8,061 nucleotides of DNA from Caldifarciminota bacterium RBG_13_43_14 (GCA_001771735.1 MEUM01000081.1:1-8061); one strand, 5' to 3'; positions 1 through 5,397 are shown, numbered from the stretch's first letter. A program made the numbers and translations. Notes: generated by a model from the letters alone, not told the origin.

Positions 1-37
1 CAAAATAATTGTTTTGTTCACCAGTCAAACAATGCAA

Positions 38-106
38 ACCTTGCTAAATTCAATGCCCGGCCTTAACAAACAAAGCCGGGCGATTTCAAACATACCTTGC
101 TAATTC
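38..106. repeat. Near-identical 13-14 bp direct repeats around a hairpin
   Basis: ACCTTGCTAAATTC at 38-51 recurs as ACCTTGCTAATTC at 94-106, one base shorter. Between them lies a perfect 7-bp inverted repeat, GCCCGGC (55-61) and GCCGGGC (75-81), with a 13-nt loop. The hairpin is not followed by a T run, so it is a poor intrinsic terminator on either strand. The role is unknown. It could be the tail end of a gene located left of the window or part of the structured non-coding region that follows. Confidence 0.5.
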
Positions 107-113
107 GGCATAG

Positions 114-213
114 AATATCGCCTCGGGATTCCTGTTGTGAATCGAAATTCGATTAGATACGTGTTTATTCGCTGCGGGTAATAACATACCCCTCCCCCGA
201 GCGAAATGATATT
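114..213. ncRNA. Candidate structured RNA or regulatory region, three-way-junction fold
   Basis: Nested complementary segments suggest one fold. AATATC (114-119) pairs with GATATT (208-213). CTCGGG (122-127) pairs with CCCGAG (196-201). Inside this closing stem are two hairpins: AATCG/CGATT (140-144 with 150-154) and GGGTA/TACCC (176-180 with 187-191, 6-nt loop). No known RNA family is recognised: I see no tmRNA, RNase P, SRP or 6S signature. The strand is uncertain. A TTGACA box on the minus strand at 332-337 could drive leftward transcription. No energy calculation was done, so chance pairing remains possible. Confidence 0.3.
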
Positions 214-310
214 ATTCAAGCTGCAAATCGCTGCATCTTTTGAATGACAATTCAAGCGCCTTAACATTCTATATTGCCCCCGATAAAAACATTGTTTATC
301 TCCAGATAAA
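214..310. other. Gene-free stretch with further inverted and direct repeats
   Basis: This part of the gene-free 1-407 region holds ATTCAA (214-219), TTGAAT (240-245) and ATTCAA (250-255), which can form alternative hairpins. The sequence GCTGCA occurs twice, at 220-225 and 230-235. A perfect operator-like palindrome, TTTATCT-CC-AGATAAA, lies at 295-310. No ORF longer than about 55 codons with a plausible start signal is present, so I read this as regulatory or non-coding DNA. Confidence 0.4.
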
Positions 311-337
311 TATTAATAAATTCGAATTGATTGTCAA
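310..337 (-). promoter_or_regulatory. Possible leftward promoter into the non-coding region
   Basis: Read on the minus strand, a perfect -35 box TTGACA (337-332) is followed after 16 bp by TAATAT (315-310), which matches TATAAT at four of six positions. The 16-bp spacing equals that of the better promoters in this window. It would start transcription near 303 and cross the structured region. The -10 box is imperfect and no gene is evident downstream, so this is tentative. Confidence 0.3.
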
Positions 338-373
338 TAGGTGAAAGTACTTATTCAAATGCTACCCGTTCAA

Positions 374-401
374 TTGACATTATTGTCGTGTTCTATATAA
401 T
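374..401 (+). promoter_or_regulatory. Consensus sigma-70-type promoter of the yggS-kinase pair
   Basis: TTGACA (374-379), a 16-bp spacer and TATAAT (396-401) form a full-consensus promoter. The expected transcription start, 6-7 bp after the -10 box, falls at 407-408, that is on the ATG of the next gene. No Shine-Dalgarno sequence lies between the -10 box and the ATG, so the mRNA is probably leaderless. Confidence 0.85.
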
Positions 402-407
402 TCTTGA

Positions 408-1088
408 ATGCCAATAACTGAAAATCTTACGCAGCTGCGCAAGCGCTTGAACGCTGCATGCCAGCGATCAGGCCGCGACCCTGCGCATATCAAGCTTATT
501 GCGGTCAGCAAAACCTTTTCTGCGGCCGCGATCGAAGAAGCGATCGATGCCGGTATAACCGATATTGGCGAGAATCGTGTGCAGGAAGCAAAAGAAAAAT
601 ACGCGCTAATAAAAAAACCCCTGCGCTGGCATCTGGTTGGGCATTTACAAACCAATAAGGTCAAAGATGCGATCAAAATCTTCAATGTTATTCACGGTCT
701 TGATTCCTTGCATCTTGCTCAGGAAATACAAAAAAGGGCTCTCGATCCGATTAATTGCTTGATTGAAATCAACACCTCCGGAGAAAAAACCAAATTCGGG
801 GTCGAGCCAGAAACAGCACTTGAATTAGCCAAAAGCATTTTAAACCTTGATAAGATAAAACTCATCGGATTAATGACCATCGGACCGGGCTGGGCAATTG
901 AGGATCCGGAAGCTTCGCGTCCCTGTTTTAAAATGCTGCGCGCAATAAAAATGGACCTCGCTCAAGTGCTGGGGCTTGAGCTATCTGAACTTTCAATGGG
1001 CATGACCTCTGATTTCGAAATCGCTATTGAGGAAAGCGCAACCATGATACGCATCGGTACGGCTATTTTTGGGTCAAGGCAAAAATGA
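408..1088 (+). CDS. yggS: YggS/PLPBP family pyridoxal-phosphate homeostasis protein
   Basis: This 226-residue cytosolic protein belongs to the PLP-binding homeostasis family (YggS/YlmE/PROSC), which buffers free pyridoxal 5'-phosphate and affects amino-acid metabolism; no enzymatic reaction is firmly assigned to the family. It has the family's single TIM-barrel length and motifs: AVSK with the PLP-binding Lys35, GENRVQE (54-60), WHLVGHLQTNK (74-84), INTSGEKTKFG (121-131), LSMGMTSDF (195-203) and the terminal phosphate-site segment RIGTAIFG (215-222). The start at 408 gives a normal N-terminus and sits 7 bp after a perfect -10 box, with no ribosome binding site, suggesting leaderless translation. 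The stop overlaps the next start in ATGA (1085-1088), so the two genes are probably translationally coupled. No key residue appears to be missing. Confidence 0.93.
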   Translation: MPITENLTQLRKRLNAACQRSGRDPAHIKLIAVSKTFSAAAIEEAIDAGITDIGENRVQEAKEKYALIKKPLRWHLVGHLQTNKVKDAIKIFNVIHGLDSLHLAQEIQKRALDPINCLIEINTSGEKTKFGVEPETALELAKSILNLDKIKLIGLMTIGPGWAIEDPEASRPCFKMLRAIKMDLAQVLGLELSELSMGMTSDFEIAIEESATMIRIGTAIFGSRQK

Positions 1089-2569
1089 AAAATCTCGCAC
1101 ATGACATTGACGATCTGACCCGTCTTAATATCTGGCGTCAATATCAATCGACCCTTTCTTTAATCCTTTATGCCGCTTTAATAAAATTTTCTCCGCAGCA
1201 ACGCCTGCGCATTGAGAATTCAATGAGCCACGGATTCTATTGTCTGACCGGCTCTCCCCTTTCCAAAAAAGATTTGATCCAATTACTGCGCGCTATGCAG
1301 CAGATAATCGATGCCGATCTGCCAATCAAGCAGCCGACTTACAATAAAAATGATGCGATTAAGCTTTTTAAGCGCAATCGTCAACTTGACAAAGTGAACC
1401 TGCTAAAGAATTGCCGGGTCAAGAATATTAAGGTCAGTTCGCTCGGTCAGATCAATGATTTTTTTCTGATGCCGCCGTTTGATTCGACCGGGAAAGCTCC
1501 AAATTTCTATTTAAAGAGATTCACACCAGGATTTATTATGGTTTTTCCGACCTGGCAGAATCTTGGCCTAATGCCTCCATTCAAACCCCAGCCCCGTCTG
1601 GCAAAGATCTTTAATGAATATGAAGAATGGAGCGCGATATTGCAGGTAAGCGATCTCAGCCAATTGAATCAAGCGATACGATCGGGCATGGGTCCCCAAA
1701 TAATAAAGATCAGCGAAGCTCTTCATGAGAAAAAAATTGTTTATATTGCCGATCGAATTACCCGCGAACAAAAGAAACTTATTCTGATCGCTGGTCCCAG
1801 CAGTGCCGGCAAAACAACTTTTACCAAACGCCTGGCTATACAAATGATGGTCAATGGAATAAGACCTCATGTAATCTCAGCGGATGATTATTTCCTCCCG
1901 CACAGTAAAACTCCGCGCGGACCACATGGTAAAATGGATTTTGAAACAATCAATGCGGTGGATATTGCTTTGCTTAATAATCAACTCCGCCGCATGCTTG
2001 ACGGCCGAACCGTTGAAACACCCATATTTAATTTTATTACCGGTCGAAGAAACAAGGGCAGAAAAGTACGATTAGAGAAAAATGATATAATCCTGTTAGA
2101 AGGTATTCATTGTCTGAACGAAAAACTTACCTACTCAATCGACCGGAATAAAAAACTCAAGATATACATCAGCGCCCTGACCCAGCTTAATATTGATGAT
2201 CACAACCGGGTCTCGACCACTGATACAAGAATGCTTCGACGGATAATACGGGATACACTTTATCGCGGGTACGATATCATTGGCGTTCTTAATCAGTGGG
2301 GACAAGTACGCCGGGGTGAAGAAAAAAATATTTATCCATTCCAGGAAGAATCAGATGAAATGTTCAATTCCGCGCTTGTCTATGAACCGGCGATCATGAA
2401 AAAATACGTCGTGCCGATACTCAGACGGGTTAAAAAGCCGCCATCGGTAATGGAAGAAACCAACCGGCTTATTCGTCTGCTCGATTTTTTCCCCGATCTC
2501 GAGGAACGCGATATACCTTCAAATTCAATCTTGCGCGAATTCATCGGCGGCAGTTCGTTTGTTTACTGA
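1085..2569 (+). CDS. Uridine kinase-like nucleoside kinase with N-terminal tRNA-synthetase-like region, no TGS domain
   Basis: This 494-residue protein has a C-terminal phosphoribulokinase/uridine kinase domain: Walker A GPSSAGKTT (237-245), the segment HVISADDYF (262-270), DFETINAVD (285-293), the beta-strand ILLEGIH (336-342) and the arginine-rich RMLRRIIRD (382-390). The expected reaction is ATP-dependent phosphorylation of uridine/cytidine or a related nucleoside. Residues about 25-200 resemble the threonyl/alanyl-tRNA-synthetase SAD-like region found ahead of this kinase in a family known from Thermotoga and spirochaetes. Those proteins usually begin with a TGS domain; here it is missing and the protein starts directly in the SAD-like part. 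The start is fixed by the 4-nt overlap with yggS, with AAGG at 1076-1079 as a weak ribosome binding site. Kinase identity is secure; exact substrate is not. Confidence 0.85.
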   Translation: MKNLAHDIDDLTRLNIWRQYQSTLSLILYAALIKFSPQQRLRIENSMSHGFYCLTGSPLSKKDLIQLLRAMQQIIDADLPIKQPTYNKNDAIKLFKRNRQLDKVNLLKNCRVKNIKVSSLGQINDFFLMPPFDSTGKAPNFYLKRFTPGFIMVFPTWQNLGLMPPFKPQPRLAKIFNEYEEWSAILQVSDLSQLNQAIRSGMGPQIIKISEALHEKKIVYIADRITREQKKLILIAGPSSAGKTTFTKRLAIQMMVNGIRPHVISADDYFLPHSKTPRGPHGKMDFETINAVDIALLNNQLRRMLDGRTVETPIFNFITGRRNKGRKVRLEKNDIILLEGIHCLNEKLTYSIDRNKKLKIYISALTQLNIDDHNRVSTTDTRMLRRIIRDTLYRGYDIIGVLNQWGQVRRGEEKNIYPFQEESDEMFNSALVYEPAIMKKYVVPILRRVKKPPSVMEETNRLIRLLDFFPDLEERDIPSNSILREFIGGSSFVY

Positions 2570-2610
2570 TAACCGATAACAGAATGCAGAAATCAGTAAC
2601 CGACTAACTG
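2563..2610. repeat. Degenerate heptamer array A, after the kinase gene
   Basis: Starting over the kinase stop codon, units run GATAACC, GATAACA, GAATGCA, GAAATCA, then a 6-bp GTAACC, then GACTAAC. The same stretch contains an 8-bp perfect inverted repeat, TTACTGAT (2563-2570) with ATCAGTAA (2592-2599), which places the stop codon in the stem. No T run follows, so it is not a standard terminator. Words resemble those of the array at 5504-5538 (AAATCAG versus AAATTAG, ATAACAG versus GTAACAG). Confidence 0.55.
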
Positions 2611-2613
2611 TCC

Positions 2614-2641
2614 TTGACTAGAACCTTAAGTTAAATATAAT
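2614..2641 (+). promoter_or_regulatory. Promoter P1 of tRNA-Leu
   Basis: TTGACT (2614-2619), a 16-bp spacer and TATAAT (2636-2641) form a near-consensus promoter. The expected start, near 2648, coincides with a small hairpin AGAAA/TTTCT (2648-2652 with 2660-2664). It leaves a leader of about 63 nt before the tRNA. Confidence 0.75.
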
Positions 2642-2670
2642 TGACGCAGAAACCGGGGATTTCTTATAAT
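2641..2670 (+). promoter_or_regulatory. Possible second promoter P2 of tRNA-Leu
   Basis: TTGACG (2641-2646) and TATAAT (2665-2670) are separated by 18 bp. The first T of this -35 box is also the last T of the P1 -10 box, so the two promoters would overlap head to tail. Start of transcription would be near 2677, at the first heptamer unit, giving a leader of about 34 nt. Confidence 0.45.
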
Positions 2671-2675
2671 TCTCT

Positions 2676-2710
2676 CTGTAACCTGACCCCTGTTTCCTGT
2701 TCCCTAAAAT
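2676..2710 (+). repeat. Degenerate heptamer array B, abutting tRNA-Leu
   Basis: Four units in perfect 7-bp register: CTGTAAC (2676), CTGACCC (2683), CTGTTTC (2690) and CTGTTCC (2697). A fifth, weaker CTAAAAT (2704-2710) keeps the register exactly up to the first base of the tRNA. The words CTGTAAC and CTGTTTC also occur in the array at 5544-5578, likewise just upstream of a tRNA. Confidence 0.7.
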
Positions 2711-2792
2711 GCCGGGGTGGTGGAATTGGCAGACACATACGTTTGAGGGGCGTAGGCCTTCGGGCATGGGGGTTCAAATCCCCCCTCCGGCA
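2711..2792 (+). tRNA. tRNA-Leu, anticodon GAG
   Basis: An 82-nt class II tRNA. The acceptor stem GCCGGGG (2711-2717) pairs with CTCCGGC (2785-2791), with one G-U pair. The D stem is GTG/CAC, the anticodon stem TACGT/GCGTA, and the anticodon GAG is at 2745-2747. The long variable arm is GCC-TTCG-GGC (2756-2765). The T arm is GGGGG-TTCAAAT-CCCCC (2768-2784). The discriminator is A2792, as expected for leucine. CCA is not encoded and must be added enzymatically. Confidence 0.96.
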
Positions 2793-2812
2793 CTCCCCTT
2801 ATAAAAAAATTG

Positions 2813-2829
2813 CCGGATCTAATTTCCGG
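2813..2829 (+). terminator. Weak hairpin after tRNA-Leu
   Basis: CCGGA (2813-2817) and TCCGG (2825-2829) can form a 5-bp stem with a 7-nt loop, followed by a T-rich but interrupted stretch. It may end the tRNA-Leu transcript but lacks a proper T run, and it abuts the -35 box of the next promoter. Confidence 0.25.
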
Positions 2830-2830
2830 G

Positions 2831-2858
2831 TTGATTATTGATCATTTCTCAATATAAT
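2831..2858 (+). promoter_or_regulatory. Promoter of the secreted propeller gene
   Basis: TTGATT (2831-2836), a 16-bp spacer and a perfect TATAAT (2853-2858). The -35 box matches at four of six positions. Transcription would begin near 2865, giving a very short leader that begins with the ribosome binding site. A 5-bp inverted repeat, ATTGA/TCAAT (2837-2841 with 2849-2853), lies in the spacer and could be an operator. Confidence 0.55.
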
Positions 2859-2863
2859 TTACT

Positions 2864-2877
2864 AAAGGAGAGGTGAT
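2864..2877 (+). promoter_or_regulatory. Very strong, extended ribosome binding site
   Basis: AAAGGAGAGGTGAT lies directly before the ATG at 2878. It is almost the full complement of the 16S rRNA 3' end (AAAGGAGGTGAT), with one additional A after GGAG. GGAG ends 7 nt before the ATG and an in-frame TAA at 2863-2865 fixes this start. It contrasts with yggS and gltX, which have no visible site. Confidence 0.85.
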
Positions 2878-4797
2878 ATGATAGTCAATATTATTTTATG
2901 TTTAATCCTGGCTGGTTCGAACCAGCTATATAAAACCGGTGAAGATGGAGCAGTCCTTTTTATCGGCAACATTCCCGGAACATGTGAAAATATTCTTACT
3001 CCCCCCCAGCAAATGCCGGGCTGGCCCTGTTATATGGGCGTTCACCCTAACTATAAACCGAGCGGTGTCAATCTTGCTGATATTAATAATGATGGTGATC
3101 TTGAAATAATCGCCGGATCTACCAATAATCTTGTGTATATCTGGGATTATCAAGGGAATAATATGCCAGGCTGGCCGGTCACGCTACCTGCGCCAGTGCA
3201 GGCAAAAACCGCGATCGGTGATGTCGACAATAATGGCGATATTGAGATCGTCGTTGCTGCCAGGAACGGATATGTTAACATTTATAATGATGATGGAACT
3301 GCTTTCCCGAACTGGCCTCAAAATGCGAATGGCGTATTGGGTTTGATATCACCCACCCTATTTGATCTTAATGGTGATGGTGATCTGGAAATTATCATGG
3401 TGCAAATGCAATCTGGACAGCCGGGTCATGTTTATGTCTGGCATCCGGATGGTCAGGTCTATTCTGGCTGGCCGCAAAATACCGATTATCTTGGCGTTGC
3501 AACCGCATCAGTTGCGGATATTGATAATGACAGTTTATTCGAAATCGTCGCGCTTTCATACCGTTCAGTGTATGTATGGGATCAAAATGGTAACACCAAA
3601 ACCGGCTGGCCCAAATTGAATGTTGCCAGCGGCATGAGTTATGCCCAGCCAGTACTTGCGGATCTTGATGAGGATAATGACCTTGAGATCTTACATTCTT
3701 ATTATCTCAGCAATCAGGACTACGTGGGGATTTATCATCATGATGGCGCGAATTTTTCCGGCTGGCCTCAGACCTATCCCGGCCCTCAAACCTATACCAC
3801 GCCGGTCACTGCGGATATTGACATGGACGATGATCTTGAGATCTTTGGTGGCGGTCATGTTTTCGGCGGTAATGATTTTTCAGTACGTCATCACACCGGC
3901 ACTCAGGTGGCCGGCTGGCCCGTGCAGGTCGGTATGCTTGAATGCTCGCCAATCGTATTTGATGTCGATGATGATGGTCAACGTGAGATACTTGTTGCTA
4001 ATAATTCAACCCCGGGAAGTTTCTATGCCTTTGAAGGCAATGGAACCTATGTTACCGACTGGCCGACGCCGACAACCGCCGCTGCGCTGGTAAATAGTGC
4101 GGCAGTTGGCGACGTTGATGGTGATGGTGATATTGAAATCGCATTGGTAGTAATGGATGGCACGGTCAATTTATGGACCCTGGACAGCGTTGCTTACCGT
4201 GGCTATTTAGTCGATTGGAAAACCTTTTTCCATGATGACTGGAATACCGGCTGGTTCCATCCGGCAGCACCGCAGAATTTGAGTGCTGAAAATTCCCCCT
4301 GGTGGATCAGATTGCAGTGGGATGCCAACACCGAATCCGATATTGCAGGCTACAATATCTATCGCTGTGATTCATCTGGTGGTCCCTATACAAAGATTAA
4401 CGATACACTTGTAACCGGGCTCAACTACTATGATACTCCAGATTCTGAGACGGTTTACTACTATTACTGTATTACAGCGCAAACTAGAGGTTTTGCTGAA
4501 TCACGACTGAGCAATGAAGTGTCTGGATATATTGGCATTAGCGAAAACGATAATAATTATACCGGACGGACTAATATTAAACCCAATCCGTTCTTTGATC
4601 AAATATCATTCGTGACTGGAAAAGGAATGCCTTTAATGGTAACGATATTTGACATAACCGGATCACGTATTTATGAATCAACAGGGACAGGCGAACTGAT
4701 ATGGCGTCCAGGATCCAGCATTCCAGCCGGTGTTTACTTAGTTGAAATTAAAGCCGCTGACAACCTGCAACGCTATTCGATAATAAAACTTAAATAG
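2878..4797 (+). CDS. Secreted eight-repeat FG-GAP/VCBS-like propeller protein with fibronectin-type domain and C-terminal sorting tail
   Basis: A 639-residue exported protein. Residues 3-12 are a short hydrophobic segment without any Lys or Arg before it, an unusually minimal signal peptide. Eight units of about 47-51 residues follow, each with an Asp-rich calcium-loop motif of the DxDxDGDxEI type (starting at 68, 115, 163, 214, 262, 313, 362, 412) and a GWP-like tripeptide (48, 98, 145, 197, 243, 295, 346, 394), as in FG-GAP/VCBS beta-propellers. The fourth, fifth and seventh loops are degenerate. Residues about 462-550 look like a fibronectin type III domain. Residues about 552-639 resemble a type IX secretion sorting domain (PNPF near 570, IFDITGSRIY, AGVYLVEI). 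The likely role is a surface or released adhesion/structural protein; ligand unknown. It is monocistronic with its own promoter. Confidence 0.85.
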   Translation: MIVNIILCLILAGSNQLYKTGEDGAVLFIGNIPGTCENILTPPQQMPGWPCYMGVHPNYKPSGVNLADINNDGDLEIIAGSTNNLVYIWDYQGNNMPGWPVTLPAPVQAKTAIGDVDNNGDIEIVVAARNGYVNIYNDDGTAFPNWPQNANGVLGLISPTLFDLNGDGDLEIIMVQMQSGQPGHVYVWHPDGQVYSGWPQNTDYLGVATASVADIDNDSLFEIVALSYRSVYVWDQNGNTKTGWPKLNVASGMSYAQPVLADLDEDNDLEILHSYYLSNQDYVGIYHHDGANFSGWPQTYPGPQTYTTPVTADIDMDDDLEIFGGGHVFGGNDFSVRHHTGTQVAGWPVQVGMLECSPIVFDVDDDGQREILVANNSTPGSFYAFEGNGTYVTDWPTPTTAAALVNSAAVGDVDGDGDIEIALVVMDGTVNLWTLDSVAYRGYLVDWKTFFHDDWNTGWFHPAAPQNLSAENSPWWIRLQWDANTESDIAGYNIYRCDSSGGPYTKINDTLVTGLNYYDTPDSETVYYYYCITAQTRGFAESRLSNEVSGYIGISENDNNYTGRTNIKPNPFFDQISFVTGKGMPLMVTIFDITGSRIYESTGTGELIWRPGSSIPAGVYLVEIKAADNLQRYSIIKLK

Positions 4798-4825
4798 ATA
4801 TTTTATAAACCTGAAGGTCTACTAC

Positions 4826-4842
4826 GGTGTTGATCACCTTTT
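4826..4842 (+). terminator. Weak candidate terminator of the propeller gene
   Basis: GGTG (4826-4829), a 5-nt loop and CACC (4835-4838) are followed by TTTT. The stem is short and an alternative pairing with AAGGT just upstream is possible. Two further inverted repeats lie downstream, CGGT/ACCG (4854-4863) and AGTGGG/CCCACT (4867-4872 with 4890-4895), between this gene and the convergent tRNA-Gln. Any of them could contribute to bidirectional termination. Confidence 0.3.
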
Positions 4843-4885
4843 CAACTCTTTCTCGGTTTACCGATTAGTGGGTACGCTCTTTTAA

Positions 4886-4920
4886 ACTTCCCACTTCCTA
4901 CTTATTAAGCTATTAAATTC
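4886..4920. repeat. Degenerate heptamer array E, downstream of tRNA-Gln
   Basis: ACTTCCC (4886), ACTTCCT (4893) and ACTTATT (4900) are three consecutive units in 7-bp register, fading into AAGCTAT and TAAATTC. Read on the minus strand, it forms the trailer of tRNA-Gln. CCCACT inside it (4890-4895) is complementary to AGTGGG at 4867-4872. Confidence 0.5.
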
Positions 4921-4930
4921 GATGAGGAGA

Positions 4931-5001
4931 CTGGGGGACAGGGATTCGAACCCCGATCAATTGGTCCAGAGCCAACCGTCCTGCCATTGAACGATCCCCC
5001 A
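4931..5001 (-). tRNA. tRNA-Gln, anticodon CTG
   Basis: A 71-nt tRNA on the minus strand. The acceptor stem TGGGGGA pairs with TCCCCCA, including the U1-A72 pair typical of glutamine tRNA, and the discriminator is G. The D arm is GTTC/GGAC. The anticodon stem GTTGG/CCAAT closes the loop CTCTGGA with anticodon CTG. The variable loop is 4 nt and the T arm CGGGG-TTCGAAT-CCCTG. CCA is not encoded. Confidence 0.96.
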
Positions 5002-5025
5002 ATAGAAGATGGTCAACAGTTTATG

Positions 5026-5059
5026 GGTTAGGAAGCTGGATAAAATCAGTATCCTAACC
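5026..5059 (-). other. 5'-leader hairpin of the tRNA-Gln transcript
   Basis: A perfect 8-bp inverted repeat, GGTTAGGA (5026-5033) and TCCTAACC (5052-5059), with an 18-nt loop. Its outer end is exactly the predicted transcription start, so the primary transcript would begin in a base-paired stem. A similar hairpin occurs in the tRNA-Ser leader. Confidence 0.5.
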
Positions 5060-5065
5060 GAAATT

Positions 5066-5093
5066 ATTATATGAAATATCATATATAAGTCAA
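5066..5093 (-). promoter_or_regulatory. Promoter of tRNA-Gln
   Basis: On the minus strand TTGACT (5093-5088), a 16-bp AT-rich spacer and TATAAT (5071-5066) form a near-consensus promoter. Transcription would start near 5059, 58 nt before the mature tRNA. Confidence 0.8.
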
Positions 5094-5100
5094 GTACAGT

Positions 5101-5292
5101 CAGGCTGACCGAGAATGTCATTGCGGGGAGCACATTCGCTCCGCTCAGTGTAAACTTCACGACGAAGCAATCTTAAAAATGTTGAAAAATAAACTTGTAT
5201 CGGCGATTCCTAAAAGAAAATGGAATAGCAATATGAAAAGTATTGACTTTTTCTCATAGACGCAATGACAAAGGGAATTCTCGGTCACCCTG
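5101..5292. mobile_element. MITE-like inverted-repeat element between two divergent tRNA promoters
   Basis: The ends are inverted repeats. CAGGCTGACCGAGAA (5101-5115) matches the complement of 5278-5292 at 14 of 15 bases. TGTCATTGCG (5116-5125) is perfectly complementary to CGCAATGACA (5261-5270); seven extra bases separate the two blocks on the right side. The flanks carry the direct repeat CAGT (5097-5100 and 5293-5296), a possible target duplication. Inside are a GGAGC/GCTCC hairpin (5127-5142) and GACGAAGCAATCT (5161-5173). From memory, the combination of TGTCATTGCG with GAAGCAATC resembles a dispersed non-coding repeat in many bacterial genomes. There is no coding capacity, so any movement would need a transposase in trans. 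Confidence 0.7.
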
Positions 5293-5299
5293 CAGTAAG

Positions 5300-5327
5300 T
5301 TGACAAAGTCTTAATACAGAATATAAT
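5300..5327 (+). promoter_or_regulatory. Promoter of the tRNA-Ser pair
   Basis: TTGACA (5300-5305), a 16-bp spacer and TATAAT (5322-5327) are full consensus. The start would be near 5334, about 64 nt before the first tRNA-Ser. No other promoter is seen before tRNA-Ser(GCT), so both are probably co-transcribed, and gltX may be reached by read-through. Confidence 0.85.
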
Positions 5328-5339
5328 GAGATTATCTTA

Positions 5340-5374
5340 GGGATTTGGATTCGGTACATCTATCATCCAAACCC
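5340..5374 (+). other. 5'-leader hairpin of the tRNA-Ser transcript
   Basis: GGG (5340-5342) and TTTGGAT (5344-5350) pair with ATCCAAA (5365-5371) and CCC (5372-5374), with A5343 bulged and a 14-nt loop. No T run follows, so it is not an obvious attenuator. Its 3' side and following bases (CCAAACCC, then AACT at 5378-5381) resemble the tRNA-Gln leader (CCTAACCC, then AACT at the same spacing). Confidence 0.5.
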
Positions 5375-5397
5375 TACAACTTATTTCTATCTGGACC

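Noticed and set aside
2..103. Open frame from the window edge to TAA at 101-103 (34 residues), possibly the tail of an upstream gene
   Set aside because: The first residues (IIVLFTS) loosely recall a helicase segment, but the frame then ends too early for that family and contains a hairpin. Too short to support.
100..267. 55-codon minus-strand ORF in the leading non-coding region
   Set aside because: No ribosome binding site, no recognisable motif, and it crosses the palindromes of the candidate structured RNA.
2641..2841. Plus-strand ORF of 66 codons
   Set aside because: It runs across the promoter, the heptamer array and the whole tRNA-Leu; a shadow of non-coding features.
3131..4093. Long ORFs in a second plus frame within the propeller gene
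   Set aside because: These are +1/+2 frame shadows caused by the repeated Asp- and Gly-rich codons; residue composition is not protein-like and the real frame has clear domains.
5243..5270. TTGACT inside the MITE-like element as a promoter -35 box
   Set aside because: The sequence 16-18 bp downstream (around 5265) has no -10 resemblance and is instead part of the terminal inverted repeat.
5334..5397. T-box riboswitch upstream of the tRNA-Ser/gltX region
   Set aside because: The leader is only about 64 nt, leads into a tRNA, and lacks a T-box sequence, specifier loop and terminator.
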